This document shows, one piece after another, positions 7,387-14,670 of a stretch of DNA of 64,000 nt. The notes under the pieces were generated by a model. The model was not told the DNA's origin and searched no databases. It saw only the letters and a program-made list of their open reading frames with translations. Positions within the stretch are counted from its first letter, which is position 1. The number at the start of each line of letters is the position of its first letter. Made by a program: the position numbers and the translations under genes. The stretch is taken from NCBI GenBank assembly GCA_029941885.1, contig JAPYTP010000008.1:1-64000 (forward strand). The letters run 5' to 3'. The stretch comes from Myxococcota bacterium (GTDB taxonomy: Bacteria; Myxococcota_A; UBA9160; UBA4427).

Positions 7387-8604
7387 ATGACCCGTGTACG
7401 AATCGCTTCGTGTCTCGCCCTATTGGTGGCGAGTCTCGCCTGTAGCTCGCTCAACTACCCCGATACACCCGACGCACCCGGCGCGCCCGACGGATCCCAG
7501 GCGGCACCGAGCGCACCCGTCCTGCTCGGTCTCGATTTCGGCATCCCGGAAAGTGACATCGACGCAAGCGAGGAGGAAATCGCCCAGGAATGGGATGACC
7601 TCACGCGCCGCGCACGAGCGGACCACCAGCAGGGCCAATTCGATGCGGCACGGGATGGACTCGAGAAGGCCAGCATTCAGCTGTCCATGCGCGCCCCATC
7701 GAATGCACAGCGTCGAACGGTCTTTGGCATGCGGGCACGACTGGCAATGGACTTCGCCGCCCTCGGGCAAGACCAGACCGCCGAAGACCTCGCCGATCAG
7801 CTTTTCGAAGAGGTCGAACAGGAGCCCCAGCTCGGCGGCCCCGCCATCGTCGAACTCGCCTATCTCTTCTCCCAGCGCCGTGCTGCCACCGCGCTCGAAG
7901 CGGGCCTCCCCGAATCGCAGCTGCCCTTGTTTCGAATCGCCCTGATCTCGTCGGAGTCCGCTGCGGCAAGTCAGGATCGACTGAGCCTCGCCTTCGAGAT
8001 CTCGAATGTGGCCAGCGCCGAGGGAGATCACGGCCTCGCGCGCCGCGCGATCGACCGGGCCGTGCTCGATGCCCAGACGATCGCGCCTTCGGACAAGAGT
8101 CAGATCGCGTCGCTCAAGATCTTAAAGGCTCGCATCGCGATCGCGCAGGGAGATCTGGCCACCGCCGTCGCAACGGCCACCTCGGCCAACCGGATCTTCG
8201 CAGCGATCGATGCCCCCTCTCCCCAGCGGGCGATTGCGGAAGCGACCGTGGCTCGGGCGCTCGCGGAAGCAGGCGAGATCGAGCGGGCCCGCGCGATCGC
8301 GATGGGAGCACAGGCCCGGATCGGAGGCGACCCGCCGCTTGCCGAACACTCCGCGCGACTCGTCCTCGCCGAACTCGCGCGTCTCGAGCTCGCGGCCGGC
8401 GATCCGGTGGCCGCTCGCAGCCAATTTCAGGCGGCGCTCGACATTCCTGGGATCGATTCGGCTGACGATGTGGAATTGGTCGCCCGGTTGACCGAAGAGC
8501 TCGCGGCTCTGCGTCCCACACCACCAGCAGGAACTCCAGTCGGTGCGCCAGCCGGAAATCCGGCCGGCATGGCCGTCGAAGTCGAGACGAGCGACCGGGA
8601 GTAG
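7387..8604 (+). CDS. TPR-like helical repeat lipoprotein
   Basis: A 405-residue exported protein. The true start is the ATG at 7387, not the upstream in-frame start at 7261, because a signal peptide with lipobox follows at once (LLVASLACSS). A Pro/Ala-rich linker (PDTPDAPGAPDG) leads to a long alpha-helical region made of Ala/Leu-rich helix pairs such as ARADHQQGQFDAARDGLEKA and AIAQGDLATAVATATSANRI, typical of tetratricopeptide-type scaffolds. The C-terminus is a Pro/Gly-rich tail. Such proteins assemble envelope complexes. The partner is unknown, and the link to the Rieske protein 2 nt upstream is positional only. Confidence 0.8.
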   Translation: MTRVRIASCLALLVASLACSSLNYPDTPDAPGAPDGSQAAPSAPVLLGLDFGIPESDIDASEEEIAQEWDDLTRRARADHQQGQFDAARDGLEKASIQLSMRAPSNAQRRTVFGMRARLAMDFAALGQDQTAEDLADQLFEEVEQEPQLGGPAIVELAYLFSQRRAATALEAGLPESQLPLFRIALISSESAAASQDRLSLAFEISNVASAEGDHGLARRAIDRAVLDAQTIAPSDKSQIASLKILKARIAIAQGDLATAVATATSANRIFAAIDAPSPQRAIAEATVARALAEAGEIERARAIAMGAQARIGGDPPLAEHSARLVLAELARLELAAGDPVAARSQFQAALDIPGIDSADDVELVARLTEELAALRPTPPAGTPVGAPAGNPAGMAVEVETSDRE

Positions 8605-8703
8605 CCCGATCAGTAGCGTCCAGCCACAGCAGGAATGGGCCTAGTCGTCCGCTTTCGGCGCGTCGTCGCCGACCGCGTACACGCAGACTCGATAGCGACC
8701 GGA

Positions 8704-9154
8704 TTACTTGGCGCGATAGAGGGCCGCATCCGCGCGCTGAACGATGGGTTCGGGCGAGTCGAGATTGGGAACCCAAGCCGCAACACCAATGCTGATCGAG
8801 GTCGACAGGGTCTCGCCGCCATCCAACTGGAGCTTGATTCCCTCGACGGCCCGGCGCCATCGTTCTGCGAAGACGATCCCGCCGTTCGCGTCGTTGCTGC
8901 CGAGGATCGCCAGGAAAGGGACGTTCTGCTCGCCCCGACCGGCGTCTGACTCATACGCACCACTTCTCGCCGTCGAGTCCAGGCATTTCGAGGTCGCAGA
9001 GCACCAGGTCGGGCGAGCCGGAAAGAAGAAGCTTGAGACCCTCGATGCCGTCCCGGGCCTTGAGAACGTTGTCGAATAGCCGGGAGGCCTCGAGGGCGGC
9101 GCGCACCTCGGCCCTCTGACCCTCGGAATCTTCGATGACGAGGATTGTGGACAT
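8704..9154 (-). pseudogene. Decayed receiver-GGDEF (diguanylate cyclase) gene
   Basis: Reading on the minus strand, the first frame gives a clear receiver start (STILVIEDSEGQRAEVRAAL) through the phospho-acceptor region LVLCDLEMPGLDGEK, then a stop. A second frame continues with NVPFLAILGSND, a receiver beta4-like strand. The same frame then jumps to the tail of a GGDEF domain (FAERWRRAVEG, SISIGVAAW, IVQRADAALYRAK). The GG(D/E)EF active-site region and the receiver's end are missing. At least one frameshift and an internal deletion are therefore needed to relate it to a PleD/WspR-like protein. The ORF-track proteins here are fragments of this relic. Confidence 0.75.
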
Positions 9155-9264
9155 CCGATCTCCCACGATTCGCTTTTCTTATCGCAGCGAGCCGCGGGGA
9201 CCGAAGTCCCCCGGACCAAAATACAGGGAATGCCTGACAGGACCTCCCCTGTTTCACCGGATCG

Positions 9265-9924
9265 TTAGGCAACTCGTTCGGCGACCACAGATTGGTAGGC
9301 CGGATGGTCCAACCCCGGGATGACCGGAAATCGAGTGACGGAAAGGACTCGTGCCCCTGCCCCCTCGATCAGTTCCGGATAGTCGGGGATCGGGTGGAGC
9401 GCGCACAGACCCAGGGCCCATGCGATCCAGTTGACCGGCCGGTAGTAGGCCTCGGTGATCCAGCGCGCGGCCCCGCCGGCCTCGCTGGGGGCAAAATCCG
9501 CAAACATCAAGCGGCCCCCCGGTCGCACGAGCCGACACAGGATCGAGAGCATCGCTGCGGCGCCATCGACGTCGAAGAGATTCAGAAAGTAGTGTGCGAC
9601 GACCGTGTCGTAGAGAACGTCCGGACGATGTTTCGCGACATCGCCCTGGATCGACTCCGCATCCAGAGCCTCGCGACGGAGGGTCGCGGAAAAGCGCCTC
9701 AGCATGATGGGCGACAGATCGATCGCGGTCACCGCTGCGCCACGCCGGATGGCCGGGATCGCGTCCCGCCCACACCCCACCCCCGCAAAGAGTACGCGCT
9801 CTGACGCCGAGAGCGTCTGGATCTGGCTCTGCTTCGACGCCTCGATCTGGCCGAGCGAGTAGACCGACGCCAACTCGTCATAGACGTACGCGACGCCGTC
9901 GTAGGAATGGGCGTCGAATTCCAT
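9265..9924 (-). CDS. Class I SAM-dependent methyltransferase
   Basis: A 219-residue methyltransferase with motif I VLFAGVGCGRDA, the acidic strand end AVTAIDLSP, IQGDVAKH, the post-II segment LYDTVVAHYFLNLF and the post-III LVRPGGRLMFADFAP. This is the UbiE/Methyltransf_25-like layout for small-molecule substrates. The acceptor cannot be identified. It ends 341 nt short of the receiver relic's downstream fragment and starts 14 nt after the end of the dienelactone hydrolase gene, so the two probably share a transcript. Confidence 0.88.
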   Translation of the reverse strand: MEFDAHSYDGVAYVYDELASVYSLGQIEASKQSQIQTLSASERVLFAGVGCGRDAIPAIRRGAAVTAIDLSPIMLRRFSATLRREALDAESIQGDVAKHRPDVLYDTVVAHYFLNLFDVDGAAAMLSILCRLVRPGGRLMFADFAPSEAGGAARWITEAYYRPVNWIAWALGLCALHPIPDYPELIEGAGARVLSVTRFPVIPGLDHPAYQSVVAERVA

Positions 9925-9937
9925 CGATCGACCCGAC

Positions 9938-10633
9938 CTAGCGAAGCTCGGCTTCGAAGAATGTGTGTACGTCTCGCCAGACTTCGGCCGCGGTCTCCGC
10001 GTCGAAGACCTCGGGCCGTGCGTCGTTCAAGAAGGCGTGCTGAACCCCCACGTAGGTGAGTAATTTCGCTTCCAGTGAAGCTTTCTCGAGAGCCTCGCTC
10101 AGGATCTGAACATCGGCCGAGGAGATGAACTCGTCATTTTCCGCGAAGATGCCCAGGATCTTCGCCTGACAAGCGGCGAGATCGAGTGCGACCTTCGGAT
10201 GCACCCCATAGCAGTCGACGACCGCAGCAATCTCCGGGCACAGGCAGGCGGCGTGAAGGGCGAGCTTGCCACCCATGCAAAATCCGATGCAACCGACTTT
10301 CGATCCATCCGTCGCGGGCTGGCGCCGAAGCACATCGACAGCACACACGAGGTCTCGCCCGGCGCGAGGGATTTCGAGCTCCATCATCAAGCGGCCCGCC
10401 TCGCCGGGGTCCATCGTCGAATCGCCACGGTAGAGATCCGGCGCGAGCGCCACGAATCCTTCGCGAGCGAGGCGATCGCACACGTCCCGAATCTGGGGAA
10501 CGAGCCCCCACCACTCCTGGAGAACCACCAGTCCGGGCCCGCTTCCCGAAGCGGGCGTCGCCAGATAGGCGAGGAACGAACCGTCTTCGCTCTCGATTTC
10601 GATGTCCACTCCGGAGCGGCCCGTCTCGCTCAT
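9938..10633 (-). CDS. Dienelactone hydrolase family protein
   Basis: A 231-residue alpha/beta hydrolase (240 if the upstream ATG at 10660 is used; both are in frame and the internal one has AGGGAG close by). The DLH signature is complete: QEWWGL near the N-terminus, nucleophile elbow GFCMGG with cysteine as nucleophile, the acid in FAENDEF and the histidine in VQHAFLND. Family members hydrolyse dienelactone in chlorocatechol breakdown or act on other lactones and esters. No aromatic-ring pathway is adjacent, so the substrate is open. It is the upstream neighbour of the methyltransferase gene. Confidence 0.92.
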   Translation of the reverse strand: MSETGRSGVDIEIESEDGSFLAYLATPASGSGPGLVVLQEWWGLVPQIRDVCDRLAREGFVALAPDLYRGDSTMDPGEAGRLMMELEIPRAGRDLVCAVDVLRRQPATDGSKVGCIGFCMGGKLALHAACLCPEIAAVVDCYGVHPKVALDLAACQAKILGIFAENDEFISSADVQILSEALEKASLEAKLLTYVGVQHAFLNDARPEVFDAETAAEVWRDVHTFFEAELR

Positions 10634-10828
10634 GGGCTCCCTTTCCCGCGCCATCGGCATTCGACGAACCTTCCCCCGTGGTGGTCTCGCCTACCCAGGC
10701 GGCGACCGAATCGTTCGAGGCTCGACACACGACCGCGTGACCACCCGAATGGGCCGCCACGCGGTAGGGCGAGACAATACAGCGATTTCGTCGATTCGAT
10801 CAGCCCGGGGCCGAGCGAGTCGCAACGA

Positions 10829-11671
10829 TCACGGGTTGTTGGGCATCCTCTGCGGCCTCTGTCCCGGGACGAGGATCGGAGGATTCGGCATCGGGTTCGG
10901 CCCGACTCCCATCACATTGCGGCATCCGGCGCCGGGAGAATCACAGGCCTGACGAATTCCGTCGAGTTGGGTCCCGAAAGGTTGCGCAGCAGCAGCGAGA
11001 GCCATCGGGGATCCACCGACCGCCGCGACGGGCGGGGCGAATCGAGCCACGACGGGGCCCGCCGTCGACTCATCCGGCCCGCCAAAGGCTTTATCAAAGG
11101 CACCGGTTGCGGCAGCCGCCAGCAAGACCGGGGCGGGAATGCTCGCCGCCACCATCGTCACCGGCCCACCCGCTGAGACGGGAGGCAGGAACGCAGCCGC
11201 CACCGGCGCTGAAGCGACCGGCGTCGAGGCCGCTGCTTCAGCCCCGGCACCACCCGCGCCGCCACCGCCGGTCGTGCCGGCAGCGACTGCGCCTCCGGCA
11301 ACACCCGCACCACCCAGACCGGCGACGACTACGCCGCCCCCGCCCACTCCGGTTGCCGCACCCGCGGTTCCGACCGAAGCACCCGAGAGGGCTCCGCCAC
11401 CTACGACGACATCGTCCGCCGGCTCGGCGACGGCCGCCGCAGCGACCTCAGGCTGTCCGAGCTGGGCGCCCGCGGCTGCACCCACGACGGCTGAGCCCAG
11501 AGGGCCGGCCGAAGAGGCCTTGGGTCCGGCGGTCACTGCGGGAAGTGGGGCACCACTCCCGTTGGCTCCACCGAGCCAGCCGTCCAGGGCCCCAAATGTG
11601 AACAACAAGGCAATTGCGATCAGGGCGCTGCCAATCATCAAGCTATTTCGAGAGGTCGGGCTCATATCCAT
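10829..11671 (-). CDS. Gly/Ala-rich low-complexity membrane-anchored protein
   Basis: A 280-residue protein I do not recognise. A single N-terminal hydrophobic helix (SLMIGSALIAIALLFTFGAL) is followed by about 190 residues that are almost all Gly, Ala, Val, Pro and Ser, with poly-Gly and poly-Ala runs, then a short tail with two cysteines (CDSPGAGC) and a Pro/Asn-rich end. The first ATG sits immediately after GGAGA; the second ATG, two codons on, has better spacing and may be the start. It lies 46 nt downstream of the TPR/barrel gene in the same direction. The anchor and position favour this strand over the opposite-strand ORFs, which are shadows of the same biased composition. Confidence 0.55.
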   Translation of the reverse strand: MDMSPTSRNSLMIGSALIAIALLFTFGALDGWLGGANGSGAPLPAVTAGPKASSAGPLGSAVVGAAAGAQLGQPEVAAAAVAEPADDVVVGGGALSGASVGTAGAATGVGGGGVVVAGLGGAGVAGGAVAAGTTGGGGAGGAGAEAAASTPVASAPVAAAFLPPVSAGGPVTMVAASIPAPVLLAAAATGAFDKAFGGPDESTAGPVVARFAPPVAAVGGSPMALAAAAQPFGTQLDGIRQACDSPGAGCRNVMGVGPNPMPNPPILVPGQRPQRMPNNP

Positions 11672-11717
11672 TCTCCATCAATCATCGACATGATCGTCCC
11701 GCGACGACCGGCCACCC

Positions 11718-13403
11718 TCAGTCGAATCGGAAATTCAGGTAACCGCCCACGATGTGGCGGTCGTAATTGTAGGCGTCGCGATTCGAATCGTTGTTGAGAT
11801 ACGAATAGCGAGCGCTTACCGAGATGTTTTCAGTCAGATCCTTCTCGACTTCCCCTTCGATGATCACTTCGTGCTCGCTCCGATCGCTATTCGAGAGCGT
11901 GTATTCGACGTTGACCGTTTCGACATCGGGGAACGTCGAGGGATTCAAAAAGTCGCGGTGCTCATAGCTGAAGCGGGTCGCGACACTGATGTCCAGAGGA
12001 AGCTCGATCTCGATACCGGCGCTCAGGAGATGGCTGAAATGCTCCCATTCTTCGCCTTCGGAATCGTAGAAACGGAAGCGATAGCCGCCACCGATCTCGA
12101 TCTGCTCGAGGATCTCGTCGATCAGATCGGGTACCGGAACGAGGAATCGATGGGCGATTGCGCCACTGAGGCCGTAGCCATCGCGCTCCCGCTCCCGGTT
12201 CTCGTTGACGCCGACGGGACTACAAGCCACGCCCACTGCCGGACTACAAGCAGGCGCGGGCGGACCGCCACCCGGACCGTCGGCCACCAGGTCGGGCTCG
12301 AATCGCAGATCGTTCACCAGCGCGTCCAGGATGACGACGGTCGTACCCGCCTCTTGCCAGGTGTGCGCCAGCGAGAGTTCGGTCGTGTGCGTCTGGAGGT
12401 AGGGATCCTCGTCGACCCAGGCGTGGCCGAACTGGTACCGAATCTGCCCGATCGTGTCGGGACCGAATCGATTCGCCAGATAGCCACCGATCGTCGGGTA
12501 ATGCGTGTCGAGATCGCCGAGTTCGTAGTGACCGTTCCCCGCGTAGCTGGCGGTAACACCGCCGCTCCAGTCACCGTCACTGAAGAGCTGAACCCCGCCT
12601 TCGATTTCCCAGACCCCTCGCCAATCGTTCTCGCCGGCGTTCGTGAGCGGGTTGCCGTCCACGATCTGCGTCACGTCGCCGCGCAGCAGGACGTTGTCGT
12701 CGTACTCGATGCCCACGCTCCCGCGCACGAAGTAGGGGAAGAGTTCGGTCGATTCGAGGAGCTTCCTGGCTTCCTTGCCCCAGGCCCCGTCGCCGTCGAT
12801 GTCGATGACGCGCTGAAAGGCGGCGCGCGCCTTCGTGCGCTCGGCAGCGCCCTGCCACGCGAGGCCGGCGTAATAGGACGCAACGGGTTCGGTCAGTCGC
12901 GGAGAGAGACGGGCCGCCGACTCCAGCGACGGCGCGGCGCGATCATTATCCCCCTCTCGCAGCGCGATCAGGCCGCGGTAGAGCGCGAGTTGCGCGGCTT
13001 CGCGAGTCAGCCCGCTCGCCGTGTCGAGGGCAGCGGCGGCCTCGGAATAGCGTTCGAGGTGATAGAGCGCGACGCCTCGGTAGAGTTCCACGTCGCCCAC
13101 CTGCCCGGAGGTCAGATCTCGGCCGCCACGGGCGAGATCGAGATCGCCGAGGGCCTCGGGATAGAGCCCGGCGCGGATGCGGCACTGACCCGCCAGCAAG
13201 CGAGCGCGACTCTCGAGTCCGTCGATCGAGGCGAGTCGCCGATACGCCTGCTCACATCGCCCGGTTTCGACGTCCCGTTTGGCCGCCGCGACCGCTTCTT
13301 CGACCGGACCCGCCGTCGCGAGGCCGGGAAACGTCGTGAGTCCGACTCCCAGAATCAGGACTCCACCGATGATTGCCGAATGCTTACGCAATATTTCCCC
13401 CAT
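11718..13403 (-). CDS. TPR plus outer-membrane beta-barrel protein (Slam-like layout)
   Basis: A 561-residue protein. The ATG at 13403 (GGGAG upstream) begins a signal peptide with hydrophobic core GGVLILGVGLTTF; the ORF track's longer start is unlikely. Residues 35-225 form tetratricopeptide-like repeats (CEQAYRRLAS, YPEALGDLDLA, YSEAAAALDTA, AAFQRVIDIDGDG). From about residue 235 the protein becomes alternating amphipathic strands beginning RGSVGIEYDDNVLL, with repeated aromatic ends (YRFRFYD, ATRFSYEH, SARYSYLNND), and it ends in phenylalanine-aspartate (LNFRFD). N-terminal TPR with a C-terminal barrel is the layout of Slam/DUF560-type proteins, which help surface-expose cargo. Family membership is inferred from architecture, not from a diagnostic motif. 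Confidence 0.75.
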   Translation of the reverse strand: MGEILRKHSAIIGGVLILGVGLTTFPGLATAGPVEEAVAAAKRDVETGRCEQAYRRLASIDGLESRARLLAGQCRIRAGLYPEALGDLDLARGGRDLTSGQVGDVELYRGVALYHLERYSEAAAALDTASGLTREAAQLALYRGLIALREGDNDRAAPSLESAARLSPRLTEPVASYYAGLAWQGAAERTKARAAFQRVIDIDGDGAWGKEARKLLESTELFPYFVRGSVGIEYDDNVLLRGDVTQIVDGNPLTNAGENDWRGVWEIEGGVQLFSDGDWSGGVTASYAGNGHYELGDLDTHYPTIGGYLANRFGPDTIGQIRYQFGHAWVDEDPYLQTHTTELSLAHTWQEAGTTVVILDALVNDLRFEPDLVADGPGGGPPAPACSPAVGVACSPVGVNENRERERDGYGLSGAIAHRFLVPVPDLIDEILEQIEIGGGYRFRFYDSEGEEWEHFSHLLSAGIEIELPLDISVATRFSYEHRDFLNPSTFPDVETVNVEYTLSNSDRSEHEVIIEGEVEKDLTENISVSARYSYLNNDSNRDAYNYDRHIVGGYLNFRFD

Positions 13404-13556
13404 TCCACTCCCTGACCCGTCCACTGGAAGGCTCGTTCGAACCGTTCCAAGAAGCTGACCGCGTGATCTGCGACCGCGTTCCGAGTGACCTCCCAGCGAG
13501 GGAGATGACACGCGGTGCCCAGAAGACACGTCGGCCACGGTCAGAACCCGGCGCCG

Positions 13557-14381
13557 TCAGTCGCTCTCCCGACCGAATCGCCGTTCCCCCGTTGCGAGCA
13601 ACGCGAGGCCGAGTCCCATCAGCATAGCCGTACTCGGCTCTGGAATGACGGAACGTCCGAGCGCATTTACGTGCAGCGTCGGATAATGGCGACCCTCGGG
13701 CGCGCTCAACACGTCGAAACGGAACGAGAAGGTCTGGCCGAGCACCACCTCCCAACCGACATAGTGTAGGTCCGGAAAACCCATCGACTGATCGGTCACG
13801 TCCACGATATGGACGAGAGGCGCAAAGCCGAAACCGTCGATGCCTGAAACGTCGGGCAGATCGGAAAGCGTCGGGTTCAGCTCGACCGTAACTTCGTTCG
13901 TCGAATAGAACGACGTGGTCTCGGACCGGCAGGGACCATCGGCGGCACTGGCCATCGTGCAGAGGCTGTTCAGGAAGAGCGTAAAGGGCCCGCTGATCAC
14001 CGAAGGATCGACGGCACTCACGGTGACGGTCACCAGCCCGGAATAGGCGCCCGTGATCCCCGTTGTGTTCGACTGACAAGGTGTCGACCCACCGGGACCC
14101 TCGACGAAAATGCAGATATCCATGTTGCCCAGAGTGACGTTCAGAGAGCCCATCCCGAGGTCCTGGCCCGCAGTGAGAAAATCGTCGTTGCCGAAATCCG
14201 CCTCTCCGGAGGGAAGGGCCCCGAGACCCTCTTCCTGGAATCCGAAGAACGAGTCGAAATTCGCGGGGGTCGCGGCTGCCTGCGCCGCCGCCAGGAAAAT
14301 CGTCGCCAACAGGAAGGCCGCGCCCACGAGCGCACCCCGGAGCGTGCCTTGGCCCCATCCCATCGAGTTCATCCGTCGCAT
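13557..14381 (-). CDS. PEP-CTERM sorting domain protein
   Basis: A 274-residue exported protein. The ATG at 14381 has an excellent GGGAGG Shine-Dalgarno, preferable to the GTG at 14390. A signal peptide (GALVGAAFLLATIFLAAAQAAA) precedes a beta-rich domain with GNMDICIFVEGPGG and two Cys-containing loops. The protein closes with VIPEPSTAMLMGLGLALLATGERRF, which contains the PEP box, transmembrane helix and basic tail of exosortase substrates. It lies first in a three-gene minus-strand run with the TPR/barrel and Gly/Ala-rich proteins, which suggests envelope assembly, though the 150-nt gap to the barrel gene leaves co-transcription open. Confidence 0.85.
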   Translation of the reverse strand: MRRMNSMGWGQGTLRGALVGAAFLLATIFLAAAQAAATPANFDSFFGFQEEGLGALPSGEADFGNDDFLTAGQDLGMGSLNVTLGNMDICIFVEGPGGSTPCQSNTTGITGAYSGLVTVTVSAVDPSVISGPFTLFLNSLCTMASAADGPCRSETTSFYSTNEVTVELNPTLSDLPDVSGIDGFGFAPLVHIVDVTDQSMGFPDLHYVGWEVVLGQTFSFRFDVLSAPEGRHYPTLHVNALGRSVIPEPSTAMLMGLGLALLATGERRFGRESD

Positions 14382-14670
14382 CAAATCCACCTCCCGAACC
14401 GCTTCCGGGACGCGCCACTTGTCGCCTCCCGCAAACGGATCTCCGCTCCAAATGAGCAGGGACAGCGGGAAAGACGCAAGCGCTCCCGAGGTTGCAGAGA
14501 AGTGGTGACGTGAGGTGGTTTGTGTCAGGCACGATTAAAAAAAATGTGGCTTATTAGCTACAAATTTCAGCGCAGGAAGCGGGAATCTTTGCCGCAAGAG
14601 GCGAAAAATCGTTAAAATTGTACCGTTTGATCGAGATTCCGCACGGGGTCAACCCCCGTCTGGGCATCGG
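14382..14670. promoter_or_regulatory. AT-rich intergenic region upstream of the PEP-CTERM gene
   Basis: This 289-nt gap lies between two minus-strand genes. Its middle (about 14530-14625) is strikingly AT-rich against the GC-rich surroundings, with an A8 run and GTTAAAATTG. It probably carries the promoter of the PEP-CTERM gene. I found no sigma-54 TGGCA-N-TGC pattern of the kind reported for some PEP-CTERM genes, and no convincing terminator hairpin for the upstream methyltransferase gene. Confidence 0.35.

Noticed and set aside
11139-11693. Plus-strand Ala/Pro-rich ORFs opposite the Gly/Ala-rich protein
   Set aside because: They arise from the same compositional bias. Only the minus strand has a start region with a credible transmembrane helix and ribosome site.
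11754-13415. 553-residue plus-strand ORF opposite the TPR/barrel gene
   Set aside because: It is a shadow of a GC-rich gene: no signal peptide, no domain, biased Arg/Glu/Val composition, while the minus strand gives a coherent signal peptide, TPRs and barrel strands.
14521-14560. Sigma-54 promoter before the PEP-CTERM gene
   Set aside because: A GGCACG occurs, but on the wrong strand and without a correctly spaced TTGC element.
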